64,000 nucleotides of DNA, from positions 124,001 to 188,000 of the forward strand of contig NZ_CP090366.1 of assembly GCF_021432085.1 (NCBI RefSeq), read 5' to 3'. The position numbers and the translations under genes are program-made. The notes below the pieces were generated by a model that was not told the DNA's origin, ran no database searches, and was given only the letters and a program-made list of their open reading frames with translations. This document shows positions 31,492 to 40,731 of this stretch, one piece after another; positions within the stretch are counted from its first letter, which is position 1; each line of letters opens with the position of its first letter. The DNA is from Stutzerimonas kunmingensis (GTDB taxonomy: Bacteria; Pseudomonadota; Gammaproteobacteria; Pseudomonadales; Pseudomonadaceae).

Positions 31492-33710
31492 CGGTTGAAC
31501 AGGCCTTTGAGCGCGTCCTTGAGCTCGGGGCTGACCTTGTCGCCGAGCTTCTCTTCGATCTTCTCGTTGAGCTTCTCGCCGGCCAGCCGCGCTGCGACCT
31601 TGCCCAGGGCGTCGTTGTCGAAGCGGCAGGCCTTGGCGCCCAGCTCCAGCGGGCCGCGGCAGCGCAGCGGCCATTCGATGCCGACGTAGCGCTCGTTGAC
31701 CTGGCAGGCCGGGTCCGGCATGGCGCCCTTGTCTCCTTCGATGACGATGCCGACGCGGTAGTCCATGCCCAGTACGCGCAGATCGACATCGCCGTTACCG
31801 TTGACGGTCAGGCCCGGAATGCTGGCCTTGAGGTCGGGGTTGCTGGCCACGCCGTTGCGCAGCGTCAGGTTGCCTTTGAGTTCGCGGAACGGCGTGTCCT
31901 TGCTGCGTGGGTCGCTGGCGAGCGGCTTGCGATTGAGCGTGGCGATGGCGCGGCACAGCTGCTGCTCGAGGTTGGCATCGACCAGCACGCCGTTGTCGAT
32001 GATGAAGCCGACCTTGCCGTTGAGGTTGTCGATCCAGGCCTTCTCGCTGTTGCCCTGGGTGCGCAGGTCGGCATCCAGGTTGAGCAGCCCCTTGACCACG
32101 ACGTCCTCGCCCTGGCTTTCCAGCAGGCGCTCGACCGGTACGCCATTGAAACGGTTCTGCACGGTCAGCAATGGCAGTGCCGGGCGTACGTCGAGGCTGG
32201 CCGAGCCATCCAGGCGTCCGCCATACAGCCCGCCGCGCACTTCCTGAAGGGTCAGCAGGCCGTTGCGGGTACGAGCCTTGAGGTTGAAGCCGTCCAGCGG
32301 GATCTTCATTGCGGTCAGGCTGCCGATGGCCAGGCTGACCTCGGTGTCGAGCTTGCGCAGCTGATCCAGCGGCAACACCGAAGCTTCGCTCCAGGCCTGC
32401 TGGGTCGGCGCGTTGGGCAGTGGTGTGGTGCCGCTGCCGATTGCGCTGGCCTGGGTGCTCTTGACCTCGCTCTTGCGCGCTGCCTCGGCCGCCTGCTCCT
32501 CGCTCGGCGGCGGCAGGTAGCGATCCAGATTGAAGCGGTCGCCCTTGAGGTCGACACGCAGCGCCTGGCGGGAGAAGTCACTGACGGCGAGGCGGCCGGT
32601 GAAGGTGCTGTCGTCGAGCTTCAGGGTCAGTTCTTCCAGCGCCAGGCTGTTCGGCGTACCGCTCAGGCGACTGACCAGTTCGGCCTTGCTCAGTGCGGCA
32701 GCGTCAGCCATGGCCGGCAGCTGCTGGCCGGTGCCCTGAAGGAATTCACGCAGGTTGAACTGCGCGACGCTCAGCGCGCCGCTGATCTTCGGTTCCTTGT
32801 CCAGATCGCGTGCCTTCAGCTCGCCCAGCCCGCGCAGTTGGTTGGCGGTGAACTTGAGGCTGTTCCATTCGGCGATCTGCGCGGCGAGATCGACCAGCAG
32901 CTGGCCCTGGGCGCTGAAGGTCAGTGTCTGCCCTTGCAGCGGCTCGCCGGAAGCTTCGCCGGACAGGCGCATGTCTTCGAACTGGTAGCGCTTGAGCTGG
33001 TTGTCGAAACGCAGCGCGCCCTGCAGTTCGGTGCGCGCGCGCATCACCGGCTTGTTGCTGCCGAAGAAGGCGTTGAGCTTGAGCGGGATCGGGCTGCCTT
33101 CGCGGATCGCGCCGGTCGTGAGCTCGATGCTTTCGGCGCTGTACTGCTGGCCGGTCTTGGCGTCGCTGTAGTTAACGCGGGCATCGCTGACGGTCAGGCT
33201 GTCGATGTCCAGGGTCAGTGGCTTGCTGCGCGAAGCGGGGCTTGCATCCGGTTCGGCCGGTGGTTCGCTGGCCTCGGCGGCTGGCGCGGGTTGTTCGGCC
33301 TGCCTGGCCGGCTGGCCAACGCCCTCCCAGTTGCCACGGCCCTGTTCGTCACGGCTCAGGGTCAGGTTGAGGCCGTTGACGGTGATGTCGCTCATCTGCA
33401 CTTCGCGGCTCAGCAGCGGCATTACCCGCACCGACAGGCCGAGCATGCGCAGGTCGGCGAACGGCTGCTCAGGTGTCTGTGCGCTGGCCAGGGTGGTCTC
33501 GTGCAGCTCCAGGCCGAGCCAGGGGAACAGGCTCCAGCCGATGTCACCTTTGATGTCCAGTTCGAGGCCGGCCTTGCTGCGTGCCAGGTCGCGGATCTCG
33601 TCCTTGTAGTCGTTGGGATCGAATAGGTGGGTCAGGGCGAAGCCCGCCGCCACGACGATCAGCAACAGCCCGAGAAAGACCAGACCCAGGATTTTGCCGA
33701 GCGATTTCAT
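31488..33710 (-). CDS. asmA: AsmA family envelope protein
   Basis: 740 residues with an N-terminal membrane anchor (LGKILGLVFLGLLLIVVAAGFAL) and the AsmA opening FDPNDYKDEIRDLARSKAGLELDIKGDIGWSLFPWLGLEL. A Pro/Ala-rich insert (about 135-160) precedes repeated beta segments typical of these large periplasmic proteins, now thought to be bridge-like lipid carriers between inner and outer membranes. It heads the asmA-mutY-yggX run. A TATACT about 40 bases upstream may be its -10. Confidence 0.93.
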   Translation of the reverse strand: MKSLGKILGLVFLGLLLIVVAAGFALTHLFDPNDYKDEIRDLARSKAGLELDIKGDIGWSLFPWLGLELHETTLASAQTPEQPFADLRMLGLSVRVMPLLSREVQMSDITVNGLNLTLSRDEQGRGNWEGVGQPARQAEQPAPAAEASEPPAEPDASPASRSKPLTLDIDSLTVSDARVNYSDAKTGQQYSAESIELTTGAIREGSPIPLKLNAFFGSNKPVMRARTELQGALRFDNQLKRYQFEDMRLSGEASGEPLQGQTLTFSAQGQLLVDLAAQIAEWNSLKFTANQLRGLGELKARDLDKEPKISGALSVAQFNLREFLQGTGQQLPAMADAAALSKAELVSRLSGTPNSLALEELTLKLDDSTFTGRLAVSDFSRQALRVDLKGDRFNLDRYLPPPSEEQAAEAARKSEVKSTQASAIGSGTTPLPNAPTQQAWSEASVLPLDQLRKLDTEVSLAIGSLTAMKIPLDGFNLKARTRNGLLTLQEVRGGLYGGRLDGSASLDVRPALPLLTVQNRFNGVPVERLLESQGEDVVVKGLLNLDADLRTQGNSEKAWIDNLNGKVGFIIDNGVLVDANLEQQLCRAIATLNRKPLASDPRSKDTPFRELKGNLTLRNGVASNPDLKASIPGLTVNGNGDVDLRVLGMDYRVGIVIEGDKGAMPDPACQVNERYVGIEWPLRCRGPLELGAKACRFDNDALGKVAARLAGEKLNEKIEEKLGDKVSPELKDALKGLFNR

Positions 33711-33895
33711 GGACGAGTCCTTGTAGATGAACGATCTGAAAAGTGCCGAGTATAGCCCCGTGCCTGCACTTGTCGGGAACGCGGTCGGCGTTGGAGTGCC
33801 GTTGCGGGTGCGGGTTCCACAGATGGCCGCGGCGGGGCGGCAAGCGCGCCCCGTCGGCGGATCAGGCAGGGCGCAGCGGATATCGCGTGGGCGAC

Positions 33896-34294
33896 TTAGA
33901 GCGAATCCAGCGGCAGATGCGTTCGCGCGGCCAGGGCGCTGGCTTCCAGATGACCGGCGGGTGCGGCAAGGCGCAACGGCTTGCCGGCTTCACTGGCCAG
34001 CCGTTGGGTTTCTTCCAGCAGCCGGCGGCCGACGCCGCGTTTGCGGGTGACCTTGCGTACGCACAGGTGTGACAGGCGCCAGGCTTCGTCGCCGCGCCGC
34101 AGCAGGGCGGCGCCGAGCAGACGGTCATTGAAGCGGCCTGCGATCAGGCTGCCATCGGCCAGCGCCGCCTCGATCAGCGCTTCGGCGCTGGCATAGGGCG
34201 TCAGCAGCCATTCGGGGGCGTCGGCGTAGATTTTCGCCAGATCGGTTAAATCCTGCGGGCTGGGCTGGGTGACGGATTCGACGTAGACGGGCAT
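33896..34294 (-). CDS. GNAT-fold protein, PanZ/PanM-like acetyl-CoA sensor
   Basis: 132 residues: LTDLAKIYADAPEWLL, LIAGRFNDRLLGAALLRRG, then WRLSHLCVRKVTRKRGVGRRLLEE, where the RKRGVGRRL stretch is the acetyl-CoA pyrophosphate loop of GNAT proteins. The overall pattern matches PanZ/PanM proteins, which bind PanD and report acetyl-CoA level. It follows nrtC by 89 bases. AAGG lies before the ATG at 34292-34294. panD is not in the window, so the PanZ role is by family only. Confidence 0.78.
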   Translation of the reverse strand: MPVYVESVTQPSPQDLTDLAKIYADAPEWLLTPYASAEALIEAALADGSLIAGRFNDRLLGAALLRRGDEAWRLSHLCVRKVTRKRGVGRRLLEETQRLASEAGKPLRLAAPAGHLEASALAARTHLPLDSL

Positions 34295-34383
34295 GGCGAC
34301 CTTGCGACGGCTGAGCAGAAGTGCCGGCAAGGATACGCCGAACCGCCGCCAGCGCACGAGACGGCGGCGGTTGGCGCGTTCGC

Positions 34384-35166
34384 TCAGTGCAGGCGATGGC
34401 GCTCGTGAAGGAAGCTCAGCACCGCACGGCGATAGTGGTTGTACTCCGGGTCGTCGGCCAGGGCGATGCGGTCGCGCGGGCGCGGCAGTTTCACCTCGAG
34501 GATTTCGCCGATGGTCGCCGAGGGGCCGTTGGTCATCATCACGATGCGGTCGGAGAGCAGCACGGCCTCGTCGACGTCGTGGGTGATCATCATCATGGTG
34601 TTGCCCAGGTCCTTCTGGATCTTCATCACCTCGTCCTGCAGGTGCGCGCGGGTCAGTGCATCCAGCGCGCCGAACGGTTCGTCGAGCAACAGCACCTTGG
34701 GCTTCATCGCCAGCGCGCGGGCGATGCCGACGCGCTGCTTCATGCCGCCGGAGATTTCCTGCGGATACTTGTTCAGTGCGTGGCCCATGTTCACCAGCGC
34801 CAGGTTGTGCTCGATCCAGTCGCGCCGTTCGCGCTTGTTCATGCTGCGCTTGAACAGCTTGTTCACTGCCACTTCGACGTTCTCGTAGACGGTCAGCCAG
34901 GGCAGCAGCGAGTGGTTCTGGAACACCATGCTGCGGTCCGGGCCTGGGCCGCGGACCTCCTTGCCGTCGAGGATCACGCCGCCGAGGCTGGGGTCGAGCA
35001 GCCCGGCGACGATGTTCAGCACCGTCGACTTGCCGCAACCGGAGTGACCGATGATGGAGATGAACTCGCCCTTGGCGATGTTCAGGTTGATGTCCTTGAG
35101 CACCTGCGAGGCAAGGTTGCCGCGCACGAAACTCTTGTCCAGGTGTTCGATGGAGAGATAGCTCAT
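34384..35166 (-). CDS. nrtC: Nitrate/nitrite ABC transporter ATP-binding protein
   Basis: 260 residues with Walker A GHSGCGKST, Q-loop VFQNHSLLPWLTVYENV, signature ISGGMKQRVGIARAL, Walker B VLLLDEPFGALDALTR and H-loop ITHDVDEAV. The LLPWLTVYENV and ALDALTR stretches place it in the nitrate/sulfonate/taurine group. It has a single nucleotide-binding domain without the fused sensor domain of cyanobacterial NrtC. GGAG precedes the ATG by 7 bases; the permease stops 11 bases upstream. Confidence 0.93.
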   Translation of the reverse strand: MSYLSIEHLDKSFVRGNLASQVLKDINLNIAKGEFISIIGHSGCGKSTVLNIVAGLLDPSLGGVILDGKEVRGPGPDRSMVFQNHSLLPWLTVYENVEVAVNKLFKRSMNKRERRDWIEHNLALVNMGHALNKYPQEISGGMKQRVGIARALAMKPKVLLLDEPFGALDALTRAHLQDEVMKIQKDLGNTMMMITHDVDEAVLLSDRIVMMTNGPSATIGEILEVKLPRPRDRIALADDPEYNHYRRAVLSFLHERHRLH

Positions 35167-35177
35167 GGCGTTGCTCC

Positions 35178-36047
35178 TCAGTTGGCCGGAATGCCGCGGG
35201 TGATGCGCTGGCCGACGAAGGCCACCAGGCGATCGAGCACGAAGCCGACCACGCCGATGTAGACGAGCGCGAGGATGATGTCGCTGATGCGCGATGCGTT
35301 CCACGCATCCCAGATGAAGAAGCCGATACCGACGCCGCCGATGAGCATTTCCGCGGCGATGATCGCCAGCCACGACAGGCCGACGCCGATGCGCAGGCCG
35401 GTGAAGATGTAGGGCGCAGCGGCCGGCAGCATGATGGTCTTGAAGTACTCGAAGCCGTTGAGCTGCAGCACCTGGGCGACGTTGCGGTAGTCCTGCGGGA
35501 TGTTGCGGATGCCCACCGCGGTATTGATGATGATCGGCCAGATCGCGGTGATGAAGATGACGAACAGCGCCGAGGGGTGGCTGTCCTGGAAACCCGCCAG
35601 CGACAGCGGCAGCCAGGCTAGCGGCGGCACGGTGCGCAGCACCTGGAAGATCGGGTCGAGGCCGCGCATGGCCCAGTCCGACTGGCCGATCAGCACGCCG
35701 AGGCCGACCCCGGCGACCACCGCCAGCATATAACCCACCGCAACCCGCTGCAGGCTCGCCAGCAGCTGCCAGGCCAGGCCCACGTCATTGCCGCCGTTGT
35801 CGTAGAACGGATCGATGATCAGCTCCCAGGTTTCCGCGACCACCTGCGAGGGCGGCGGCAGCGCGGCGTCTGCGCCGGAGCAGAGCATCTCCCAGATCAA
35901 GCCGAGCAGCAGCAGGATCACCAGCGGTGGCACCAGCTGCTGCACCGCGTAGCGGCCGCTGCGCCGAGCCAGTGCGGCGAGCCGGGAAGGGCGGACGATG
36001 GATACCGGCTCGGCGGTGGCGGGCTGCAGTTTGACGTTGGCATTCAT
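35178..36047 (-). CDS. nrtB: Nitrate/nitrite ABC transporter permease
   Basis: 289 residues, about six membrane helices, EAA loop in the stretch NVAQVLQLNGFEYFKTIMLPAAAPYIFTGLRIG, and VLRTVPPLAWLPLSLAGF. These are the marks of NrtB-type permeases. The ATG at 36045-36047 has GAGGAAAAG upstream; longer frames run antisense-like into nrtA. It makes the membrane channel for the NrtA-delivered nitrate or nitrite. Confidence 0.94.
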   Translation of the reverse strand: MNANVKLQPATAEPVSIVRPSRLAALARRSGRYAVQQLVPPLVILLLLGLIWEMLCSGADAALPPPSQVVAETWELIIDPFYDNGGNDVGLAWQLLASLQRVAVGYMLAVVAGVGLGVLIGQSDWAMRGLDPIFQVLRTVPPLAWLPLSLAGFQDSHPSALFVIFITAIWPIIINTAVGIRNIPQDYRNVAQVLQLNGFEYFKTIMLPAAAPYIFTGLRIGVGLSWLAIIAAEMLIGGVGIGFFIWDAWNASRISDIILALVYIGVVGFVLDRLVAFVGQRITRGIPAN

Positions 36048-36073
36048 GGGCTTTTCCTCGCGGGTTGCGGTTA

Positions 36074-37405
36074 TCAGGCCATGGCCTTGATGGTCAGGTT
36101 GTCCAGATAGGCTTGCGGGTTCTCGGGGTCGAACACCTTGCCGTCGAAGAATTTCTCGACCCCGCGGGAAGTGGAGGTCGGGATCAGCTCGGCGGGCAGG
36201 TTCAGCTCGCCGGCGGCGGCACGCCAGATGTCTTCGCGGTTGACCTTGGCGATCAACGCCTGGCTGTCGAAGTCGGCCGGCAGGTAGCCCCAGCGCTTGT
36301 TCTCGGTGAGGAACCAGAGGTCGTGGCTCTGGAACGGGTAGGAGGCGTGGTCGTCCCAGTAGCGCATCTGCTCGGGATGGTTCTCGATGACCTTGCCGGT
36401 GCCGTAGGCGAAGTTGCCCTTCATGCGGTCGACGATGTCCTTGTAGGGCGCGCCGATCCACTTGCGCTGCGAGCAGATCTTCGCCACTTCCTCCTTGTTC
36501 TCCGGCTTCTCGCAGAACTGCTGGGCTTCCATGATCGCCATGGTCAGCGCCTTGGCCGCGTTGGGGTTGGTTGCCACGTAGTCGCTGCGCAGGGCGAAGG
36601 CCTTTTCCGGGTGGTTGTGCCACAGCTCGCCGGTGGTGTTGGCGGTGTAGCCGATCTTCTGGTTGATCAGCTGGGCGTTCCACGGCTCGCATACGCAGAA
36701 GGTGTCCATGCTGCCGACCTTCATGTTGGCGACCATCTGCGCCGGCGGCACGACGATGGTGTTGATATCGGCATTCGGGTCGATGCCGCCGGCCGCCAGC
36801 CAGTAGCGCATCCACAGGTCATGGGTGCCGCCGGGGAAGGTCATCGCTGCGCTGACTTTCTTGCCGCTGGCCTTCTTCGCCTCCAGCGCGGCCTTGAACG
36901 GGGTGCTGTCGAGGCCGATCTTCAGGTCGCGATATTCCTCGCCGACCGAGATGCACTGGCCGGACAGGTTCAGCCGCGCGAGGATCGACATGGGTACCGG
37001 CTGGTTGTTCGGCGTGACGATGCCGGCGCTGATCAGGTAGGGCATCGGCGTGAGGATGTGCGCGCCATCGATGCCGTTCTTCGCCGAGCCGAGCACCAGG
37101 TTGTCGCGGGTGGTGCCCCAGGACGACTGCTTGAGTACCTCGACCTCGGTCATCCCGTATTTGGCGAAGAAGCCCTTCTCGGCGGCGACGAACAGCGGCG
37201 CGGCGTCGGTCAGGGCTATAAAGCCGAGCTTGGCCTTGCTCGTCTCCACATCCCCGCCCGCCGCCCAGGCGGCCGAACGCATGCCCAGGGACATGCCGCC
37301 GAACAGGGCGACGCCGCTGGCGGCAATGATCGAGTGCTTGAGAAAGCTGCGGCGCGAGGCCAGCGTTACGCTGCTGGGCTGGTCGTTGTTCGGCTTGTCG
37401 GTCAT
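36074..37405 (-). CDS. nrtA: Nitrate/nitrite ABC transporter substrate-binding protein NrtA (Tat-exported)
   Basis: 443 residues with a twin-arginine signal (SRRSFLKHSIIAASGVALFGG) ending near AWA-AG, so it is exported folded. The mature part has LGFIALTDAAPLFVAAEKGFF, VLKQSSWGTTRDNL, GAHILTPMPYLI and FPGGTHDLWMRYWLAAGGIDP, all typical of NrtA. It captures nitrate or nitrite in the periplasm. First gene of nrtABC; transcription passes through the terminator hairpin described upstream, controlled by NasR. Confidence 0.96.
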   Translation of the reverse strand: MTDKPNNDQPSSVTLASRRSFLKHSIIAASGVALFGGMSLGMRSAAWAAGGDVETSKAKLGFIALTDAAPLFVAAEKGFFAKYGMTEVEVLKQSSWGTTRDNLVLGSAKNGIDGAHILTPMPYLISAGIVTPNNQPVPMSILARLNLSGQCISVGEEYRDLKIGLDSTPFKAALEAKKASGKKVSAAMTFPGGTHDLWMRYWLAAGGIDPNADINTIVVPPAQMVANMKVGSMDTFCVCEPWNAQLINQKIGYTANTTGELWHNHPEKAFALRSDYVATNPNAAKALTMAIMEAQQFCEKPENKEEVAKICSQRKWIGAPYKDIVDRMKGNFAYGTGKVIENHPEQMRYWDDHASYPFQSHDLWFLTENKRWGYLPADFDSQALIAKVNREDIWRAAAGELNLPAELIPTSTSRGVEKFFDGKVFDPENPQAYLDNLTIKAMA

Positions 37406-37426
37406 GGTCGGGTTTTCCTTTGGGCG

Positions 37427-37477
37427 AAAAAAAACGGCGCCACACTGCCCGGCTGGAGCCGGAGAGCGTGGACACCG
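37427..37477 (-). terminator. Leader terminator of nrtABC, likely relieved by NasR
   Basis: On the minus strand CGGTGTCCACGCT pairs with AGTGTGGCGCCG (12 pairs, one bulged C, some G-U), enclosing a second CCGGCT/AGCCGG stem, and is followed at once by eight T. It lies 20 bases before the nrtA start. A small GCCG/CGGC hairpin sits upstream at about 37500-37516 and could be part of the ANTAR target. This is the layout of a nitrate-antiterminated leader such as Klebsiella nasF. Confidence 0.82.
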
Positions 37478-37529
37478 TTGTCCTGATGAGGAGTTGTGAA
37501 AGCCGAAGGATCCGGCCTTGCCTGAGCTT

Positions 37530-37545
37530 TGCGAAAGCTGTGCCA
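37530..37545 (-). promoter_or_regulatory. Sigma-54 promoter of nrtABC
   Basis: TGGCACAGCTTTCGCA on the minus strand has the exact GG-N10-GC spacing and matches the -24/-12 consensus TGGCACG-N4-TTGCA at all but two defined positions. It would start the message about 50 bases before the terminator hairpin. A CCTGAGC/GCTCAGG inverted repeat (37521-37527 and 37551-37557) brackets it. Confidence 0.75.
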
Positions 37546-37762
37546 GAACTGCTCAGGTGGCGCGGAACGGGTGCTGCCGCGGCATCGAATCGCCGGGAGG
37601 TTTCCATCGAATCAAGCACTTGCGGCGGGGCGCAAACAGAGCGCGACCAGTTCCGTGATTGGCTTGCTCGAGATGAATTGCGCTTGGCGATCCTGCGGGA
37701 CTGGCGGCGCATGCACATCCGCGGGGCAGGCATGCTGTGCTGATGGTGCGGCGTGCCTGTTT

Positions 37763-39073
37763 TCAGTGCCTGGAGCGCTGGCCCAGGGTGCGGGCCGGGG
37801 CGCGCTCGGCGGGCTGTGCCAGTGCCAGCAGGCGCTGGGCGACCTCCTCCAGGCGCAGGCCCTGATTCATTGCCACCTGACGCAGCCAGCCGTAGGCCTC
37901 GCCTTCGGAGAAGCCCTGCTGGCGCATCAGCTGCTGCTTGGCCCGCTCCACCTGTTTGCGCTCGTCCAGCGCCTGACGCGCCTCGCGCAATTCTTCATTG
38001 AGACCCTGCAGGCGCACGCTCTGGGTTAGCAAGAGTTCCAGGGTCGAGCGCGCCACCATCGCGGTCATGCCGTCCGGCGGTGGCGCGTCGAGATCGCTGG
38101 CCTGCACACTGAACAGCTTGGCCTGCTCGGCGGCGGCGTGCATGTCGGCGATGCCGTCGAGCAGCTTGCGATGGCTCTGCAGATCCTTGCGGATACGCTC
38201 GATGCTGTACCGGCACTGTTGCAACAGATCCTGCTCCAGACGCGTCTCGACCTGCTTCATCGCGTCGATGCGGTGCGTGTGCAGCTCGAACCAGAGCTCG
38301 CACAGCTGCGGTTCGACCGCCGCGCCGGGGCTGGTACGGCGGGCGATGTCACGCAGGCGGCAGGCGTTGATGTTCGTCTCGCTGGCGCACAGCGCTTGCC
38401 ATAGCGCCTGCGCTGCCGGGCTGGCGAAGCGGCTGAAGATGGCGAAGCAGCGCTCCTGGCCTTCGAGCAGGTGCTCCAGACGCTCCAGCATGTCCGCGCG
38501 GAAATAGCCGCTGGCGAAGCCGACCACACCGAGCGCGCGCTCCTGGCCGGCCAGTTCCTTGCCCTGCATGAAATTGAATAGCGCCACCAGGCAGCGGGTG
38601 ATGTCCGGGTCGGCGGCGGTGTCGGCCGCTTCGAACACCACTGCCAGCAGCCCGCCGATCAGCCGCACCAGTGTTGCCGTGGCGTCCTGCATGCTGATGG
38701 CGTGCTCGCGGATGCGCCGGCGCAGCGCCGGCAGCTCGTCGAGGCTGTGCAGGGCATAGGCGATGCGAGTGAACAGGCGGGTCTTGTCCGCAGTGCTGAC
38801 GGCATCCAGATCGATGCGATCCAGATCCAGGCGCACCTCGCGCTCCAGCGCCTCGGCTTCCAGGCTGAGCACGTCCAGCTGCTGCCGCTGATGGGGGGCG
38901 TTGCCGCTGAGGTAGATGTTCGAGTAGCCGCGCTCTTTCTGCAGCGCGTGCACCAGCTGGCTGATGCGGGTGACCAGTTCGCAGGTGCGCGCCAGATCTT
39001 CCAGACCGAGCAGCTCGCTGCGCCGGGACGCCAGCATGAAGCGCAGGGTCGCAGGCATTTTCCGTCCGTGCAT
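37763..39073 (-). CDS. nasR: Nitrate-responsive antiterminator NasR (NIT-ANTAR)
   Basis: 436 residues. The N-terminal two thirds is a helical NIT sensor domain (LVHALQKERGYSNIYLSG with the conserved ERG segment, later SGYFRADMLERL) that binds nitrate or nitrite. The C-terminal 60 residues (LREARQALDERKQVERAKQQLMRQQGFSEGEAYGWLRQVAMNQGLRLEEVAQRLL) form the ANTAR RNA-binding domain. With ligand it should bind the nrtA leader and let RNA polymerase pass the terminator. GGAGGT lies 7 bases before the ATG at 39071-39073. Same strand as nrtABC and directly upstream of its leader. Confidence 0.93.
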   Translation of the reverse strand: MHGRKMPATLRFMLASRRSELLGLEDLARTCELVTRISQLVHALQKERGYSNIYLSGNAPHQRQQLDVLSLEAEALEREVRLDLDRIDLDAVSTADKTRLFTRIAYALHSLDELPALRRRIREHAISMQDATATLVRLIGGLLAVVFEAADTAADPDITRCLVALFNFMQGKELAGQERALGVVGFASGYFRADMLERLEHLLEGQERCFAIFSRFASPAAQALWQALCASETNINACRLRDIARRTSPGAAVEPQLCELWFELHTHRIDAMKQVETRLEQDLLQQCRYSIERIRKDLQSHRKLLDGIADMHAAAEQAKLFSVQASDLDAPPPDGMTAMVARSTLELLLTQSVRLQGLNEELREARQALDERKQVERAKQQLMRQQGFSEGEAYGWLRQVAMNQGLRLEEVAQRLLALAQPAERAPARTLGQRSRH

Positions 39074-39161
39074 GGGCGGCACCTCCGCGGGTTGACGCAC
39101 AGGTTCCTGCAAGATGCAGTCCAGTAAGCCCGGCGCGTATCCGTGCTGCGGCGTTTGCGCC

Positions 39162-39167
39162 TATAAT
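39162..39167 (+). promoter_or_regulatory. -10 element upstream of hisB
   Basis: A perfect TATAAT 35 bases before the hisB ATG. The -35 region at 17 bases (ATCCGT) is poor, so the promoter may rely on an activator or an extended contact. Confidence 0.5.
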
Positions 39168-39202
39168 GTGCCCCTTTTCGCCCACGATCAGCGGAGCTGT
39201 TG

Positions 39203-39796
39203 ATGTCCGAACGTACGGCTTACGTAGAGCGCAACACCCTGGAAACCCAGGTCAAGGTCACCATCAATCTGGATGGCACCGGCAAGGCGCGCTTCGCCAT
39301 CGGCGTGCCCTTCCTGGAGCACATGCTCGACCAGATCGCCCGTCACGGGCTGATCGACCTGGATATAGAGTGCAACGGCGACCTGCACATCGATGACCAC
39401 CACACCGTCGAGGACGTCGGCATCACCCTCGGCCAGGCCTTCACCAAAGCCATCGGCGACAAGAAGGGCATGACCCGCTACGGGCATTCCTACGTACCGC
39501 TGGACGAGGCGCTGTCGCGCGTGGTGATCGACTTCTCCGGGCGCCCGGGGCTGACCATGAACGTGCCCTACACCCGCGCGGTGGTCGGCAAGTTCGACGT
39601 CGATCTGTTCCAGGAATTCTTCCAGGGCTTCGTCAATCACGCCCTGGTGACCCTGCACATCGACAACCTGCGCGGCATCAACACCCACCACCAGATCGAA
39701 ACCGTGTTCAAGGCCTTCGGCCGCGCGCTGCGCATGGCTGTCGAACTCGATCCGCGCATGGCCGGGCAGATGCCGTCCACCAAAGGGTGCCTGTAA
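39203..39796 (+). CDS. hisB: Imidazoleglycerol-phosphate dehydratase HisB
   Basis: 197 residues, single-function form. The two metal-binding HHxxE-type motifs are visible: [10 protein letters not shown] near 60-70 and [17 protein letters not shown] near 155-170, with GIGFLDHM-like [11 protein letters not shown]. It performs the sixth step of histidine synthesis. A TTG lies just before the chosen ATG; GGAG sits six bases upstream. It overlaps hisH by one base (TAATG). Confidence 0.97.
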   Translation: MSERTAYVERNTLETQVKVTINLDGTGKARFAIGVPFLEHMLDQIARHGLIDLDIECNGDLHIDDHHTVEDVGITLGQAFTKAIGDKKGMTRYGHSYVPLDEALSRVVIDFSGRPGLTMNVPYTRAVVGKFDVDLFQEFFQGFVNHALVTLHIDNLRGINTHHQIETVFKAFGRALRMAVELDPRMAGQMPSTKGCL

Positions 39797-40434
39797 TGCA
39801 GACCGTTGCCGTCATCGACTACGGCATGGGCAACCTGCACTCGGTGGCCAAGGCGCTGGAACACGTCGGCGCTGGCCGCGTGCTGATCACCAGCGATGCG
39901 CAGGTCATCCGTGAGGCCGACCGCGTGGTGTTTCCCGGCGTCGGCGCGATTCGCGACTGCATGGCCGAGATCCGCCGGCTGGGCTTCGACGAACTGGTTC
40001 GCGAAGTCAGCCAGGATCGCCCGTTCCTCGGTATCTGCGTCGGCATGCAGGCGCTGATGGAGCGCAGCGAGGAGAACGAAGGTGTCGATTGCATCGGTCT
40101 GTTCCCCGGCCAGGTGCGCTTCTTCGGCAAGGACCTGCACGAGGACGGCGAGCATCTGAAGGTGCCGCACATGGGCTGGAACGAGGTCAAGCAGGTGGTC
40201 GACCACCCGCTCTGGCACGCGATTCCGGACAATGGGCGCTTCTATTTCGTGCACAGCTACTACATCGAGGCCGGCAATCCGCGCCAGGTGGTCGGTCGCG
40301 GCCATTACGGCAACGACTTCGCCGCCGCGCTGGCCGATGGCTCGCGCTTCGCCGTGCAGTTCCATCCGGAGAAGAGCCACACCCACGGCCTGCAGCTCCT
40401 GCAGAACTTCGCCGCCTGGGATGGTCGCTGGTAA
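39796..40434 (+). CDS. hisH: Imidazole glycerol phosphate synthase glutaminase subunit HisH
   Basis: 212 residues of class I glutaminase with the triad Cys81 (GICVGMQ), His190 and Glu192 (FHPEKS). [17 protein letters not shown] is the standard N-terminus. It passes ammonia to HisF. Coupled to hisB by a one-base overlap, and followed without gap by a DUF2164 gene. Confidence 0.97.
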   Translation: MQTVAVIDYGMGNLHSVAKALEHVGAGRVLITSDAQVIREADRVVFPGVGAIRDCMAEIRRLGFDELVREVSQDRPFLGICVGMQALMERSEENEGVDCIGLFPGQVRFFGKDLHEDGEHLKVPHMGWNEVKQVVDHPLWHAIPDNGRFYFVHSYYIEAGNPRQVVGRGHYGNDFAAALADGSRFAVQFHPEKSHTHGLQLLQNFAAWDGRW

Positions 40435-40695
40435 ATGAGCCGGGCCAAGCTCAAGCCGCCGGTTTTGACGCTGGATGCCGCTCAGGAGCAGGCGGCGCAA
40501 CAGGTCATCAAGCGCTTTCTGCAAGACCGCTTCGAACTCGAGCTGGGCTCGTTCGAGGCGCAGGAAGTGCTCGATCTGTTCGCCCGGGAAATCGCGCCGC
40601 TGTATTACAACAAGGCGATCTTCGACGTGCAGAGCCACCTGAAGGAACGGTTCGAGAGCATCGAAAGCGACTTGTGGGCGCTCGAGAAGAGCTGA
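40435..40695 (+). CDS. DUF2164 family protein inside the his operon
   Basis: 86 residues: RFLQDRFELELGSFEAQEVLDLFAREIAPLYYNKAIFDVQSHLKERFESIESDLWALEKS. The EIAPLYYNKAI-D core is the DUF2164 signature. It starts on the base after the hisH stop and precedes hisA by 36 bases, so it is probably co-transcribed. No role in histidine synthesis is known; probably cytosolic. Confidence 0.88.
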   Translation: MSRAKLKPPVLTLDAAQEQAAQQVIKRFLQDRFELELGSFEAQEVLDLFAREIAPLYYNKAIFDVQSHLKERFESIESDLWALEKS

Positions 40696-40731
40696 CCCTT
40701 AACCGACACTTGATTTGAACAGGTTCAAGCC

